A stretch of DNA of 64,000 nt from Panulirus ornatus (lineage: Eukaryota > Arthropoda > Malacostraca > Decapoda > Palinuridae). A program made the translations under genes and the position numbers. Of this stretch, positions 37,090 through 48,408 are shown piece by piece (within the stretch, counting starts at the first letter, position 1; every line of letters starts with the position of its first letter). The stretch is taken from assembly GCF_036320965.1 (NCBI RefSeq), contig NC_092239.1, forward strand, positions 3,686,820-3,750,819. Direction: 5' to 3'. Under the pieces are notes generated by a model that saw only the letters and a program-made list of their open reading frames with translations, ran no database searches and was not told the origin of the DNA.

Positions 37090-38330
37090 AGCCGACGTCG
37101 TGCCAATATTCAATTGAAGGAAGGCGACAGCGAAGTAGGTGTCACTCTCGACAATGACGTGAATTATACACAAGAGAATATATCGGAGAAGCAGATGAAA
37201 AGGGTCTTGTCTGGCATAAGCTACTTAACAGGGACATTGATTAACAGGATTGAGGAATCTGATATCTTGTCTAACTGTTTTGCTGCATTTCACTGATAGA
37301 GTAAGCATCACCACAGAAAATGAAAAGCGTATAGATGTATATCCCTGAATTGCTGGACAGCCTCTGATACTGTCTTCCACAGAATACTTAAGTTGAAGCT
37401 AAGCGTCCAAGTGGAGGGTCAGAGCAGAGCTGCTAAATTTCTGGGAGGGAACAGAAAACACGTGTCAAGGAAGCCTTGTCAAGCTGGGTGAGGATGACAA
37501 GTGAGGTCCCCCAGGCTCAGTGCTGGGACCACTGTTATTTCTGACAACCCCAAAATACTTCCCACAAGAACGGAATCATACCCGAACATGTCTGTCGATG
37601 TTGGCAAAGTTGCGAGGGAAAAAAAAAAAAGAAGCTAAGTACTAATGTCTGGTGAATATTTCTATGAGAGACTTAAACGAGATGCAGCAGTGGTCAGATA
37701 AAGGACTGACATAAGGCAACCCCTGGAATGTATGACGTTAAGATAGATAGATAGATAGAAAACAGGACGTTGGGTTCCGCACTGAGGGAAGCCAGTTGGA
37801 CGAGTCGGTCTGTAAACAACAACCAGGAGACAACACCACAGTATGCGAGGGAGGATCGTGAAGTTAGCCTTCAGCACTGTACACTGACAGTCAAACATCT
37901 TGGAAGATATACACAAGAAGTTCATTCGCCCTAACCTGGAATGCGCAACAGTCTGGTCTCCTGACTTGAAAAGCCACACCCAAGTGCTGGAAGGGATCCA
38001 AATGGAATACATCTAGAGTGATATAAGACCTGAGCGGATTGGGCCACACTGTGAGAAGGGAAGCCCTTCGATCTGGCCACAGTGGAAGGAAGATGAAAGA
38101 AGAGATGAGACGGGAAACTGGATGTGGATTCCTACGAGACCAAATCTACGTCAACAAGAAACAGTTTCTTGAACAGGAACGGAACAAGTTAGGCGATGGG
38201 GGATGTGAGTGTGGGAGGTTGCGATGCGTCATTTCGCTGACAACGAAGCACTTCGGCTGAGCCCGAGGTTCAAGTAGCAAAGGAAGACTTACAGATCTTT
38301 ATCATGAAAATTCAAGGCTAAGAAGCTGCG
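37090..38330 (+). mobile_element. CR1-like LINE, decayed RT
   Basis: Plus strand, in shifting frames: TASDTVFHRILKLKL (from 'FDTVDHRILL.KL'), VTSEVPQAQCWD ('VTSGVPQGSVLGP' frameshifted), PNLECATVWSPDLKSHTQVL ('RPNLEYA.VVWSPH'), then LEGIQMEYI. Order and spacing match the fragments at 8-11 kb, though the family is more diverged. No intact frame. A (GATA)n lies inside at 37741-37759. Confidence 0.7.
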
Positions 38331-38832
38331 CCCCACGAGTTTAAAGACTCCATTCTTATGTACACACAGGCAAGACCAAATTATTGAATGATCCTCAGCC
38401 GATATTCTCTCCAACTGCCTAACCCCAACCTCATTTTCTTCCTGTCTTCGAGAGTTATGGGGTAACTAAGCAAACTATATCTTAATCTACAACACGAGAG
38501 GTCTTGATCAGGCCATCAATTACTGCAGTCCTTCACCACGGAGAGAAGACTGAACACAAACTTTTATTTCTGGTGGAGGGAAAGAACCTCACTTAAACGC
38601 TGAGGGTGAAGACGAACGCCTCTAACTTTCTCCTCAGTTCACATTTACGTTCTCCACCCTCGTAAAACGCCAGGACAGGGAAGACTGTTTCGACCTGTGG
38701 TGAAAATACTGGCGAAATACCACCAGGAGTTAGGTGGGGGTAAACTTTAACCTCTCCTGTACGAGTTAAATCTGTGAAGGAAGACTGGTTCTACGATGAG
38801 ACTGGATCTCTACGATAAAAAAAAATTTCTGC
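38331..38832. other. No gene recognised
   Basis: Unique-looking spacer before the minisatellite. Confidence 0.4.
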
Positions 38833-39200
38833 CACAAGACTGGATCCTCTGGAAGACTGGTTCTTCTGGTAGACTGGTTCTTCTGGTAGACTGGTTCTTC
38901 TGGTAGACTGGTTCCTCTGGTAGACTGGATCCTCTGGAAGACTGTTTCCTCTGGTAGACTGGATCCTCTGGAAGACTGTTTCCTCTGGTAGACTGGTTCC
39001 TCTGGAAGACTGGATCCTCTGGTAGACTGGATCCTCTGGAAGACTGGATCCTCTGGTAGATTGGATCCTCTGGTAGACTGGATCCTCTGGAAGACTGGAT
39101 CCTCTGGAAGACTGGATCCTCTGGGAGGCTGGATCCTCTGGAAGACTGGATCCTCTGGAAGACTGGATCCTCTGGAAGACTGGATCCTCTGAAAGACTGT
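38833..39200. repeat. 17-bp minisatellite, about 21 copies
   Basis: Unit AGACTGGATCCTCTGGT with single-base variants. Because 17 is not a multiple of 3, a stop-free minus frame repeats every 17 residues (SSRGSSLPEDPVFQRIQ), explaining the 156-residue open frame without requiring a gene. Confidence 0.95.
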
Positions 39201-39395
39201 GTCTCCATTAAGAATGGTCCTCTAATCAGTCGGGTTCTCCTTGAAGACTGGATCTCCATCAAGATTGGTTCCCCAATCACGCTGGTTCTCCACTGAGATT
39301 GATTCGCCAGTCAGACTGGTTCACAGTAAGATTGGCTTCCCTGAAGGGATGGTCTTAGAGTGAGATCGGCTTTCCAGTAAGCTGGCTCTACAGTT
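39201..39395. repeat. Degenerate extension of the 17-bp minisatellite
   Basis: GACTGGATCTCCAT, GATTGGTTCCCC, GCTGGTTCTCC, GACTGGTTCACAG and similar units continue with growing divergence, as at the ageing edge of an array. Confidence 0.7.
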
Positions 39396-39718
39396 ATGTA
39401 TCGACCCCAGAATCTTATTCAGCGTGGGAAGTGTGACGACATGTACTGAGATTCTGAAGTGAATATATTCTTTAAAAGAAAAAACGACTGACATTACGAG
39501 TAATACAAGTTCCTAAAAGGGGAAAAAAAAACGCAAATGTAGAGCGAAGAAAAGAAGACGGAAGAACTGCATCATGAGGTTGTGAGTGAACTGGGTTACT
39601 CATCAAAGAACAAAGGTTTCTGATTAAAAAGAAAAAAAAAATGAGAGCAGGAGCCATGACGGAAAAATCCGCGAGGAGCGGCTGGGTGACTGATCCATCA
39701 ATGATTAAGAGAAATGAA
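39396..39718. other. Spacer between minisatellites
   Basis: A-rich tracts and no gene. An ATG at 39641 opens a 222-codon frame that is almost entirely the following array. Confidence 0.5.
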
Positions 39719-40236
39719 TTGGCCAGAGAACAGACCAGAGAACGATGCCAGAGAACAGACCAGAGAACGATGCCAGAGAACAGACCAGAGAACGATGCCA
39801 GAGAACAGACCAGAGAACGATGCCAGAGAACAGACCAGAGAACACATCAGAGAACAGACCAGAGAACGATGCCAGAGAACAGACCAGAGAACGATGCCAG
39901 AGAACAGACCAGAGAACGATGCCAGAGAACAGACCAGAGAACGATGCCAGAGAACAGACCAGAGAACGATGCCAGAGAACAGACCAGAGAACACATCAGA
40001 GAACAGACCAGAGAACGATGCCAGAGAACAGACCAGAGAACGATGCCAGAGAACAGACCAGAGAACGATGCCAGAGAACAGACCAGAGAACACATCAGAG
40101 AACAGACCAGAGAACGATGCCAGAGAACAGACCAGAGAACGATGCCAGAGAACAGATCAGAGAACTATGCCAGAGAACAGACCAGAGAACGATGCCAGAG
40201 AACACATCAGAGAACGATGCCAGAGAACAGAGTGAG
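39719..40236. repeat. 25-bp minisatellite, about 20 copies, with 24-bp variants
   Basis: Unit CAGACCAGAGAACGATGCCA + GAGAA. It is itself a doubled CAGAGAAC half-unit. Variant units with ACATCAGAG are at about 39843, 39992, 40090 and 40203. All three forward frames and minus frames stay open through much of the array, so the long open frames are not evidence of coding. Confidence 0.97.
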
Positions 40237-40334
40237 GGGAGAAAGTCAGGAGAGGGGAAGCAATGCCCATGATGGTTCTGTAACATTTTACTATTTTTTT
40301 CTCTCTTAATTGTGACTGTGACAATCTGTAAAAA

Positions 40335-40337
<3 letters not shown>

Positions 40338-40419
<82 letters not shown>
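40338..40419. repeat. (CT)n microsatellite
   Basis: An 82-bp run. Confidence 0.98.
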
Positions 40420-40420
<1 letters not shown>

Positions 40421-41197
40421 CAGTAGATCCTGCCATGCTTTCTCACTATCTTCCCTCCAGTGCTTGACGCACGCACCACGCTGACAAGGAAGACCGCGTG
40501 GGCATCATGCATCAGCGTCTGTGGCGGTAAGCACGCATGCATGCAGGCAGGCAGGCGGTGGGTGATGGTGGTGCGAGAGGTCTACATGTCCAGACCGACA
40601 TTTCCAACGAGTCGACATGACTCTGCTACACCAGGTGGGCCAACTGTAGGTCTGTGGAGACCTCAGGTCCTGGTAATTACTCCATCACCCACATCAAACA
40701 TACCAGACCAATCAGGCCTCCTCCTGTCTGTAGTGGTTAGCATGTAAACGTGCTTCACTGTATCTTAATATCTTTTTTCTTCCCCGACCCCCTTCCTTCC
40801 TTTAGAGACAAGAATTCCATTTCTCTTATCTGAGGTTTATGTCGCAACCCAGGAGACGTCTGCGAAAATACGACGCCCGAGGGAAGGCTTGTGGCAACAC
40901 AGCTGAAGCAACAACAACAACGACAACAATAAAAACAAGAACAAAAAAAGAACGTGCTAGGAAGATGTGTTGTGCCAATCCTCTCGCTCTGGCAATATTT
41001 AAACAAACAAGTTGATCGAGATACACGTATGAATATCTTCACCGGTGCCACACGCGCGGTCGCGTCTCCTCCTAATCCTCTGCAGTTTCCCCCGGGGTTA
41101 TTTAACCGTCGTCATCCAGGGGGAGCGAGACTGTCTCTACACCCACGCCCACGGCTGAGGACGGGGCGGCGGTGGGCGGCTCCTGGTGAGTCACAAG
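40420..41197. other. GC-richer region, no gene established
   Basis: A short segment 40460-40529 has a CCCTCCAG acceptor-like and a GTAAGC donor-like edge but no recognisable protein. No tRNA or SINE was recognised. Confidence 0.4.
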
Positions 41198-41242
41198 TGA
41201 GGGAGGAGGAGGAGGAGGAGGAAGTGGAAGAGGAGGAGGACA
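41198..41242. repeat. (GGA)n purine tract
   Basis: Imperfect GAGGAG units. Confidence 0.9.
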
Positions 41243-41346
41243 AGGCCCTGTTGCCTCACCTCCGGGCTTCACTGGTCTAACTTCACCACCACCACAGCAG
41301 TTGTGGTGCGTCTCCTCCCACGGAGAACCCTTCTCCCTGACGCTCT

Positions 41347-41349
<3 letters not shown>

Positions 41350-41422
<73 letters not shown>
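41350..41422. repeat. (GA)n microsatellite
   Basis: A 73-bp run. It is complementary to the (CT)n at 41588-41654. Confidence 0.98.
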
Positions 41423-41425
<3 letters not shown>

Positions 41426-41586
41426 GAGTCTATAAAAGTCATCCAACCTCTCTACCTTTGGTCTAGTCACACACACACACCTCACTTCAGTTTTGGGACG
41501 TCCCATAGCAACCCTCCTCAATGAACGGGCTGGGGTAATCCAGCAAATGTACTGTCGCGCTTATCGCTAATGATCATAAAGGGCCG

Positions 41587-41587
<1 letters not shown>

Positions 41588-41654
<67 letters not shown>
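41588..41654. repeat. (CT)n microsatellite
   Basis: A 67-bp run. With 41350-41422 it forms a potential inverted repeat with a loop of about 165 nt. Confidence 0.98.
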
Positions 41655-41657
<3 letters not shown>

Positions 41658-42177
41658 CCCTCCTACCCAACCTCCACATTGGCCTGCGAGACCGCCATAC
41701 CGGACACCGATACCTCCCCGGTATATGTCCTCTTACGTAATGAGGCAGAGAGAGAGAGAGAGAAAGACAGAAAGAAATATTTTCGTTTGTAGTTGAGGAA
41801 GATGAAGAAATCCCGCCCAAGGATGTTGATCCCGCCCACCATAACATTAGCCTCCATGAAAGCCAGGGTTGCCCTTTTGATGTGACTCAAACCCGCAAGT
41901 TCTCGGGGAAAAAATGACTTTCTTTTCCCGTCTGTGTCACTGTCTCTCTCTCTTATTTTTTTTTTTTTCAATATTCCTTTTAAGGTTTATTTTTAGTCAG
42001 TCTATCCCTTGCTGGAAAAGTCACCAACGGAAGGGGAATTCAGTTCATTTCAGAGTTATTTACATTAGGCAAGATGAAACACTGAATAATTTGGTGGTGT
42101 TCAACTGCAAACTTACAAGTTATGCTCGTAATGACTCGACGCTGAGATATTCAAGGATGATGAGTGAGGTAATGGTA
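41655..42177. other. No gene recognised
   Basis: Contains a short (GA)n at 41748-41762 and poly(T) at about 41956-41968. Confidence 0.4.
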
Positions 42178-42441
42178 CGGAAAATCCACTTCCTGCTCAA
42201 TGAGCGACGAAATATGGTGTTGCTATCCACTTACGGAAAATCCACTTCCTGCTCAATGAGCGACGAAATATGGTGTTGCTATCCACTTCCTGCTCAATGA
42301 GCGACGAAATATGGTGTTGCTATCCACTTACGGAAAATCCACTTCCTGCTCAATGAGCGACGAAATATGGTGTTGCTATCCACTTACGGAAATTCAACTT
42401 CCTGCTCAATGAGCGACGATATATTGTGTTGCTATCCACTA
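42178..42441. repeat. 56-bp minisatellite, five copies, one shortened
   Basis: Copies start (CGGAAAATCC) at 42178, 42234, 42331 and 42387. The middle copy, starting CCTGCTCAATG at 42289, lacks about 15 bp. Its breakpoint falls at CACTT, which occurs twice per unit. The last copy is the most diverged. Confidence 0.95.
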
Positions 42442-42742
42442 TCATGTTCTCTCAAATATCTGAAATGAACATAACGTCCATGAGACATTGATCTGGGTGA
42501 AACCTAAATCACAAGGTACTTCGAAATCGCGACTCCATCCCTCACTTCTCTTTGATACCGTTGCTTCTGTGTTTGAAAACCATGAGTGCCTCTCCTATGG
42601 AAATATTAGTCAAGCTGGGGAGGCGTTCAGCCTGGTCAAATATACCGGGGTTCCCCACGTTTTTGTGGCGCTGTGTATGTGTAAACACCCTCGACTGTGA
42701 AACCTGGGCAAAAAGAGACTTGTTTGTAGGACGCGTCTCTCG

Positions 42743-42743
<1 letters not shown>
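42442..42743. other. No gene recognised
   Basis: Short unique-looking spacer. Confidence 0.4.

Positions 42744-42810
<67 letters not shown>
42744..42810. repeat. (GT)n microsatellite
   Basis: A 67-bp run. Confidence 0.98.
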
Positions 42811-42811
<1 letters not shown>

Positions 42812-43752
42812 CTCTGTCTGTGAAACAGAGTAAAGGAAAAAACAAACTTACATTCTCATCGCTGAAGATCCTCTTTGGACGAGATATCCTTCATGGCATC
42901 ACCAAGTCTTTGATGTTTACCAAGAAGAATCAGATTCACAGATCAGCCACATCCAAGGTTTCCATTCCCTGCCCGGGAACACCTTTATGGCTCAAAATTC
43001 CTGTTCTCAAAATACCACTGCCAAAACTTGCAATCCATCGTAAACTACTGATGACAACGAATAAATTCGCAGATGTTTGAAGTTCGTGGGTCTTTCGAAA
43101 TACGAATGGTTGATTCTGGTGTTCACGAACACTTCGAATGCATATGGCATGGGGTTAGGTAACAGTTGCTAAGACGAATACCCAGGAACACTCACTCACT
43201 CTGTGTATCTTAAATATTTACTGTATAAAATTACGGTGCAGCCATGTGCTATTAACTGGAGGAGGCGCCCTTACTATCAGAGGCGGTTACTGAGGTGGTC
43301 TAACTCAAGCGGATGATACCTGGAATGCGAGTGTGTCGTGCTGTGAACCGACTCGCTGGCTATCAGTATAGTACTGATCATCTCTGATGAACGAACAGAT
43401 CTAACGCCACGATGATTCAAACTAAGAGTTCCGGCACCCGACGCGTGACTGGGAACTGTGTGTGCACAACTCTAGTCTTCCTTACTGTAATTGACTGGTC
43501 TTATCTTTCGAGGGATATAAACAGCTCTGACACATCAAGGTATGTGCTACGAGGAAACTGTAAGTTCTCTTAAGGTTAGGATGGATCTTGTATCTACATT
43601 TTCCATGTAAGTTTAGGAGATGTGGCTACAGGTCACCACCCTCCTAAAACTCGTCATATAATACACTCCGAATTCTTTCGAATTAATCCAGGCTGCTACT
43701 CATTCCCTTTCTCTCTAGCTCATAGCTCGCGTGGATCTCCCGTTTCCCTTAC
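42811..43752. other. No gene recognised
   Basis: Unique-looking sequence. Downstream side of the candidate minus-strand exon at 43753. Confidence 0.4.
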
Positions 43753-43921
43753 CACCTATCGCACATAGACCTATCACCATCCGTATGTAATCTCTCCCAC
43801 TCTGGTTGAACGGACTGCCCCCGTCCAGCCCCTTCTCGTCCTCTGCAGCGTCAGGCCACTGTGTCTGGATCGTGGAGGCGCTGTAGAACAAGAGGGGAAC
43901 CACTACGATGGCAAGGGTCAT
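43753..43921 (-). CDS. Candidate first exon of a secreted or membrane protein
   Basis: Minus strand: ATG at 43921, preceded in frame by a TGA 30 nt upstream, opens MTLAIVVVPLLFYSASTIQT (hydrophobic signal-peptide-like core), then QWPDAAEDEKGLDGG, an NQS glycosylation sequon and YIRMVIGLCAIG. It ends at a good donor (GGTG|GTAAGG), exit phase 1. The acidic stretch after a signal peptide suits a secreted precursor or ectodomain. No family recognised, and no second exon found on this strand. Confidence 0.35.
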
Positions 43922-44330
43922 GTGGAGTGAGGCGGGCCGGAGACCGGCTCAGCTGGAGTGCTAATCAAGGATCGCACAGTTTCAGGTGGCGCAGAGAGGA
44001 TGGTGCCAATTATCAGGTGGTCGTAATGGGATCATGTTATGTTGGCCAACTCTGTCAGATACACCAAGTGGAATAGAGGATCCGAAACATACTCAAGTAT
44101 ACAATACTACATGAAGAAATAACAACATACCTTGATGTCTTCACCTTTATGAGCATCGCCTTTTTTTTTTATGTTTTGATACCACGTTTGTGCCAAAGAG
44201 GAAAAGACAGTCTTAGAAATCATGACGATTTCTTTGATATATCGATAGCCATATATGGGATGGCAGCACCTGTGGTATCAGAATGATCTTGAACACCTGA
44301 AGATGTTCAAGAAGATTAAAATCAGTGGTT

Positions 44331-44400
44331 ATGACATGACGTTGACGGCCTTAACGACGGTCTTAAATGACCCCTGGCAGTTGATACGCATAGAGACAAA
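44331..44400 (+). repeat. Interspersed motif M, copy 2
   Basis: TTGACGGCCTTAACGACGG, a short insertion, AAATGACCCCTGGCAGTTGA and TACGCATAGAGACAAAG. Same orientation and order as copies 1 and 3. Confidence 0.6.
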
Positions 44401-44920
44401 GAAATCACACGTAATGTGAAAATCATTCTAACTACGCTTTAGAATCCTCGATGCACCAGAGGTAGTTTCTCTCTGCATGTATACACAGGAACGGATTTGC
44501 AACTCAGTTTAAGATGTAAGAGTAATGTTCATTAAGTTCGTCTCGAAGATCTATAGACTTTGCCTGATCTATTCTCAAGTCGACTATTTTCCCAGGTTCC
44601 TGAAAGGAATTCGCTTCTATCGTAACGGATTTTGTGTAGCTCTTTTTTTAATTATAGATTTACGATGATCTTTAATTACTGAATAATGTAGTACTAAACG
44701 TGGTAAAGGCACGAGGAATATTGGAAATAATCTAGAGTTATCAGAGGCATCGGAAACTCTTTGTAATCATGAGGAGTAGAGAGAATCCTTATTACTTATA
44801 GAGGAATACTGAGAACTGAAGATCGTGGGGGTAATAACTGGGAACTTTCTAAAGTCCAGAGGAATAATGAAGAACATTTAAAGTGTTTGACTTCCACGCA
44901 AGTGCTCAGGAGGACGACAA
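44401..44920. other. No gene recognised
   Basis: Unique-looking sequence. Confidence 0.4.
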
Positions 44921-44988
44921 CGACGATGATGATGATGATGATGATGATGACGATGATGACGATGATGATGACGATGATGATGGTGATG
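44921..44988. repeat. (GAT/GAC)n trinucleotide repeat
   Basis: Mixed GAC and GAT units. It would encode poly-Asp in one frame, but no flanking gene structure supports this. Confidence 0.95.
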
Positions 44989-45710
44989 GCACCATACTAA
45001 GATATCAGATATCAAGAGTGAACCTCCATAAGGCAAAGTGCGAAGCCATCATCATCATCACCTTCGTCTGAAAGGTTCAGGTTCTGAGAAGAGACAATAA
45101 TTACCCTCCTTCTTCTCTTCCTTGTCTCTGACGCTTCCTTCCCTCCACCGAGGGAGGGCACAACATCGAGACGACCCTCACCTGCAAGCTGGAGATAATG
45201 AACCCACGGAGTCTCACAGGTGATCAAACGAAGCGTCATTATGAAATGGGTCTCTCTCTCGCTCTCTTTTTTTGGGGGGCTCTCGCTATTCCCGCCTTCA
45301 TCGTCCAATTTCCCGCACGAGATGAGAGACAACGCCGCCCGCGGATTTTCTAGGGTGATCGCGCTGCCACTTGGCGCTGATCGACCTTCGTCAAGGAGGA
45401 GAGGGAGGAGGTGGAGCAGGAGCAGCAGCAAACTGGTGGTGGTGGTGCTGCCGTGGTGCAGTGGAGCAGGGCAGCAGTACTCTGGCATAAGCGGACCTAG
45501 GACTGATTCCGCGTCGGTGCCACATTAATGAACATGAGCGATCGATTTGTCTCGGAGCTTTAGAGTCTGAGATGAACTGCTGGTTAACATGGGGGGCCCC
45601 CAGTACCATGAGCAGTGTTCGTGTTCCCGATCCGTCTGTATGGATGAGATCGACGTCAGCAGATGATCCTATACCTCAGCTTAGAGGACACAAAGGACAT
45701 CAAGGATCTG
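44989..45710. other. GC-richer region, no gene established
   Basis: Open frames on both strands (45012-45488, 45220-45528) overlap and are dominated by CTC, GGT and AGC tracts. Confidence 0.4.
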
Positions 45711-46045
45711 TGTGTCTTGTGAGAGGTCTGCCTGGCCTGTGAGAGGTTTCCCTGGCCTGTGAGAGGTCTGCCTGGCCTGTGAGAGGTTTCTCTGTCTTGT
45801 GAGAGATCTCCCTGGTCTGTGAGAGGTTTCCCTGGCCAGTGAGAGGTTTCCCTGGCCTGTGAGAGATCTCCCTAACCTGTAAGAGGTCTCTTTGGCCTGA
45901 TAGGAGGTCTTCCTGACCTGTGAAAAGTTTTCCTGGTCTGATAGAGGTCTTCCTGGCCAGCGAGAGGTTTCCCTGGTCTGTGCGAGGATATTCCTGGCCT
46001 GTGAAAAGTCTCCCTGGCGTGTGAGAGGTCTGCCTGGCCTCTCCA
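45711..46045. repeat. 20-bp minisatellite, about 16-17 copies
   Basis: Unit CCTGGCCTGTGAGAGGTTTC with substitutions and 1-3 base length changes. The two overlapping minus frames of about 120 residues are artefacts of this array. Confidence 0.95.
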
Positions 46046-46678
46046 CGTCCCCTCAGCCACACTTCCCACCAGCCACCACACAAGGGAACTCTTTATCAAA
46101 TCTATTCTGTCTCGACGGTTCCGTCCACCGCCACTCGACGACGAGGCTTTTGAGAGGTCTCTTAAATCTCTTTTGTCCACTGGAAGACGCGTCATCCTGG
46201 GCCAAAACAATTTTTTTTTTTCTTAAGGCGGCCGCCACTTCAAGTCTCGCCGACCGCCCTGCAGTCCACAATAACTCCATGTGAGGAGTCCATCCGTCCA
46301 TAACCTGCGTGTCCTGCACAACGGCGAGGCGTTGGTGCAGCTCACGTCCGGAGCTCCTGCCTGGTCCTGGTGTATTTCCACGTTCCCTCCTGACCTTGGT
46401 GTGGTCGCCAGCAGCCCTCCACGTTGCCATGTGGGTTTAAAATAAACGCTATTTGAATTCTTGTGGAATTTAATATCTCCTGGTTCCCCAGCGCCCAAGG
46501 ATGGGTAAAGCCATTTAACACCACACGCTGTTTGAAATAAATAGCCTTGACATTCTTTTTTGCTTTCATGAGACTTTACTTCCGCGAACTGAGTTCTGGA
46601 TCTTGAAACTTTTACATTAGATTTCATCTGAAACTCGTGTTGCTGTGTCGTCAAATATTCTAACATTGTAGGAATTTC

Positions 46679-46683
<5 letters not shown>
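46046..46683. other. No gene recognised
   Basis: Minus frames at 46053-46430 and 46223-46666 are open and overlapping but without recognisable motifs. Confidence 0.4.

Positions 46684-46767
<84 letters not shown>
46684..46767. repeat. (AT)n microsatellite
   Basis: An 84-bp run. Confidence 0.98.
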
Positions 46768-46770
<3 letters not shown>

Positions 46771-48010
46771 TCCTGGTGGTCTGACAATACAGTAAAGTGT
46801 ATAAGTCAGGAAAGCTCACCGTGTGATCAGGTCTGTCTGACATTTGTGTTGAAACGGGTGTTCGTAGGTGATGCTCAAGCCAACACAACAGAGTGGCGTG
46901 CGACAATGTACACACATGAGCATATTATTCATCCACTGTCGCTGTCTGGTTGGTACTGTATTAAAATCTATCGCTATGTTCCCTCTGTCTGTCTCGTCAG
47001 TTCGATTTCTCTAAGTGGCACCAAACGGTTGGATTAACTTGGAACTGGAAATCATATTAATAATCCTTACGTTTTTGTTTTTGTTTTTCAAGAACTGGAG
47101 TATAACGAACTGTAAATCATACTGAATGTAGGATTTTATTCCCCCGTAACACGCGAGTGCTTCAAGAACGGAAATTCTCGAAGAAGGAGTAAACAGGAGT
47201 AAGGGTACGTAACAGGGAATGGTAGCTATCACAAAAGAGTTTACGAAGTCGCTTTGCGTCGCTCACTCAAGAGTCTCGAACTTTGGTGTGAGCCCCTGGG
47301 GTTGACCCGAGGACATACCTACACCCACACCCGCCTGGACATCCTCATGGGCCACATATGTGGTGTGAGAATATGTGGAGTCTTAGAATGATCCTCAACG
47401 CTTGAAGAAAGTATTTCAAGATTTTTCCGTCGGTGGATGTGTCGCTCGTGCTGACGGCCGGCCATGATGAGAGGATGGTAATAGGCCAAACATATTACCC
47501 AAACTTATGATACATAGAGTGCATTGTTTACACACAAACACATATGTATACACATATGTATTCACAAACCACGCATCTACCATCGATATGCCTCTCAGGC
47601 TTGTATCCATTTAGAAAGTGAATATAAGGATGAAGAAATAAGACGAAGTACAAATCGCAGTTCTCCGACCGGCGCTTAGAGACGAGCTAGGCTAGGCTGG
47701 GCGATACGCTCTCTCTCTCTCTCTCTCTCGCCATCACTGGCAGAAATAAGATTACCTTTAATGGATTTTTCGGATGATGACCTTTAGTGAAAGGATATGT
47801 TGTTAAATCATAATTCTTTTTCCTTTTTTCCTCACCACATTCTCCTAAAAGCTTTTGCACTCAAATGACGGGAGGAATCTTCTTTCAAAAGCGATTTGAA
47901 AGAAATTGTATTCACAGGTTCGCTTGGGATATATTATATTTATATAAAACTTGTTCGCTGTCTTCACCGTAGGCAAGACTGCGCCAGGAATTAAAGAAAA
48001 TAGTCTTTCT

Positions 48011-48012
<2 letters not shown>
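46768..48012. other. No gene recognised
   Basis: Short (CT)n at 47709-47729. No conserved protein or RNA seen. Confidence 0.45.

Positions 48013-48088
<76 letters not shown>
48013..48088. repeat. (AT)n microsatellite 5' of element S
   Basis: A 76-bp run abutting the SINE-like element. Confidence 0.98.
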
Positions 48089-48091
<3 letters not shown>

Positions 48092-48317
48092 GATTAAGAA
48101 TACTTCCCACGTATTCCCTGCGTGTCGTAGAAGGCGACTAAAAGGGGAGGGAGCGGGGGGCTGGAAATCCTCCCCTCTCGTTTTTTTTTTTTTTTTTTTT
48201 TTTTATTTTCCAAAAGAAGGAACAGAGGGGGCCAGGTGAGGATATTCCGAAAAAGGCCCAGTCCTCTGTTCTTAACGCTACCTCGCTAATGCGGGAAATG
48301 GCGAATAGTTTGAAAAA

Positions 48318-48335
<18 letters not shown>
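48089..48335 (+). mobile_element. Dimeric SINE-like element S, full copy
   Basis: GGGGATTAAGAATACTTCCC to oligo(T), then AATTTTC/ATTTTCC-AAAAGAAGGAAC to ACGCTACCTCGCTAATGCGG + AAATGGCGAATAG and poly(A). Few differences from 27283-27521, so the family was active fairly recently. Confidence 0.85.

Positions 48336-48406
<71 letters not shown>
48336..48406. repeat. (AT)n microsatellite, tail of element S
   Basis: A 71-bp run continuing from the poly(A). Confidence 0.98.

Positions 48407-48408
<2 letters not shown>

Noticed and set aside
38810..39280. 156-residue minus-strand frame as a repeat protein
   Set aside because: Explained by frame rotation through a 17-bp unit; no start context, splice sites or flanking coding sequence.
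39641..40309. 222-residue open frame as a gene
   Set aside because: Almost entirely the 25-bp minisatellite, which is stop-free in all forward frames; no splice signals or domain.
40460..40529. Small exon after the (CT)n tract with donor GTAAGC
   Set aside because: The acceptor is partly supplied by the microsatellite and no frame gives a recognisable protein.
44883..45071. Poly-aspartate protein
   Set aside because: A GAT/GAC microsatellite with short non-repetitive ends and no gene structure.
45012..45528. Overlapping frames of 158 and 102 residues on opposite strands
   Set aside because: They are mirror images over CTC/GAG and GGT tracts, with no conserved motif.
38833..46045. CRISPR-like array
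   Set aside because: Units are contiguous tandem repeats without unique spacers, in a spliced eukaryotic genome.
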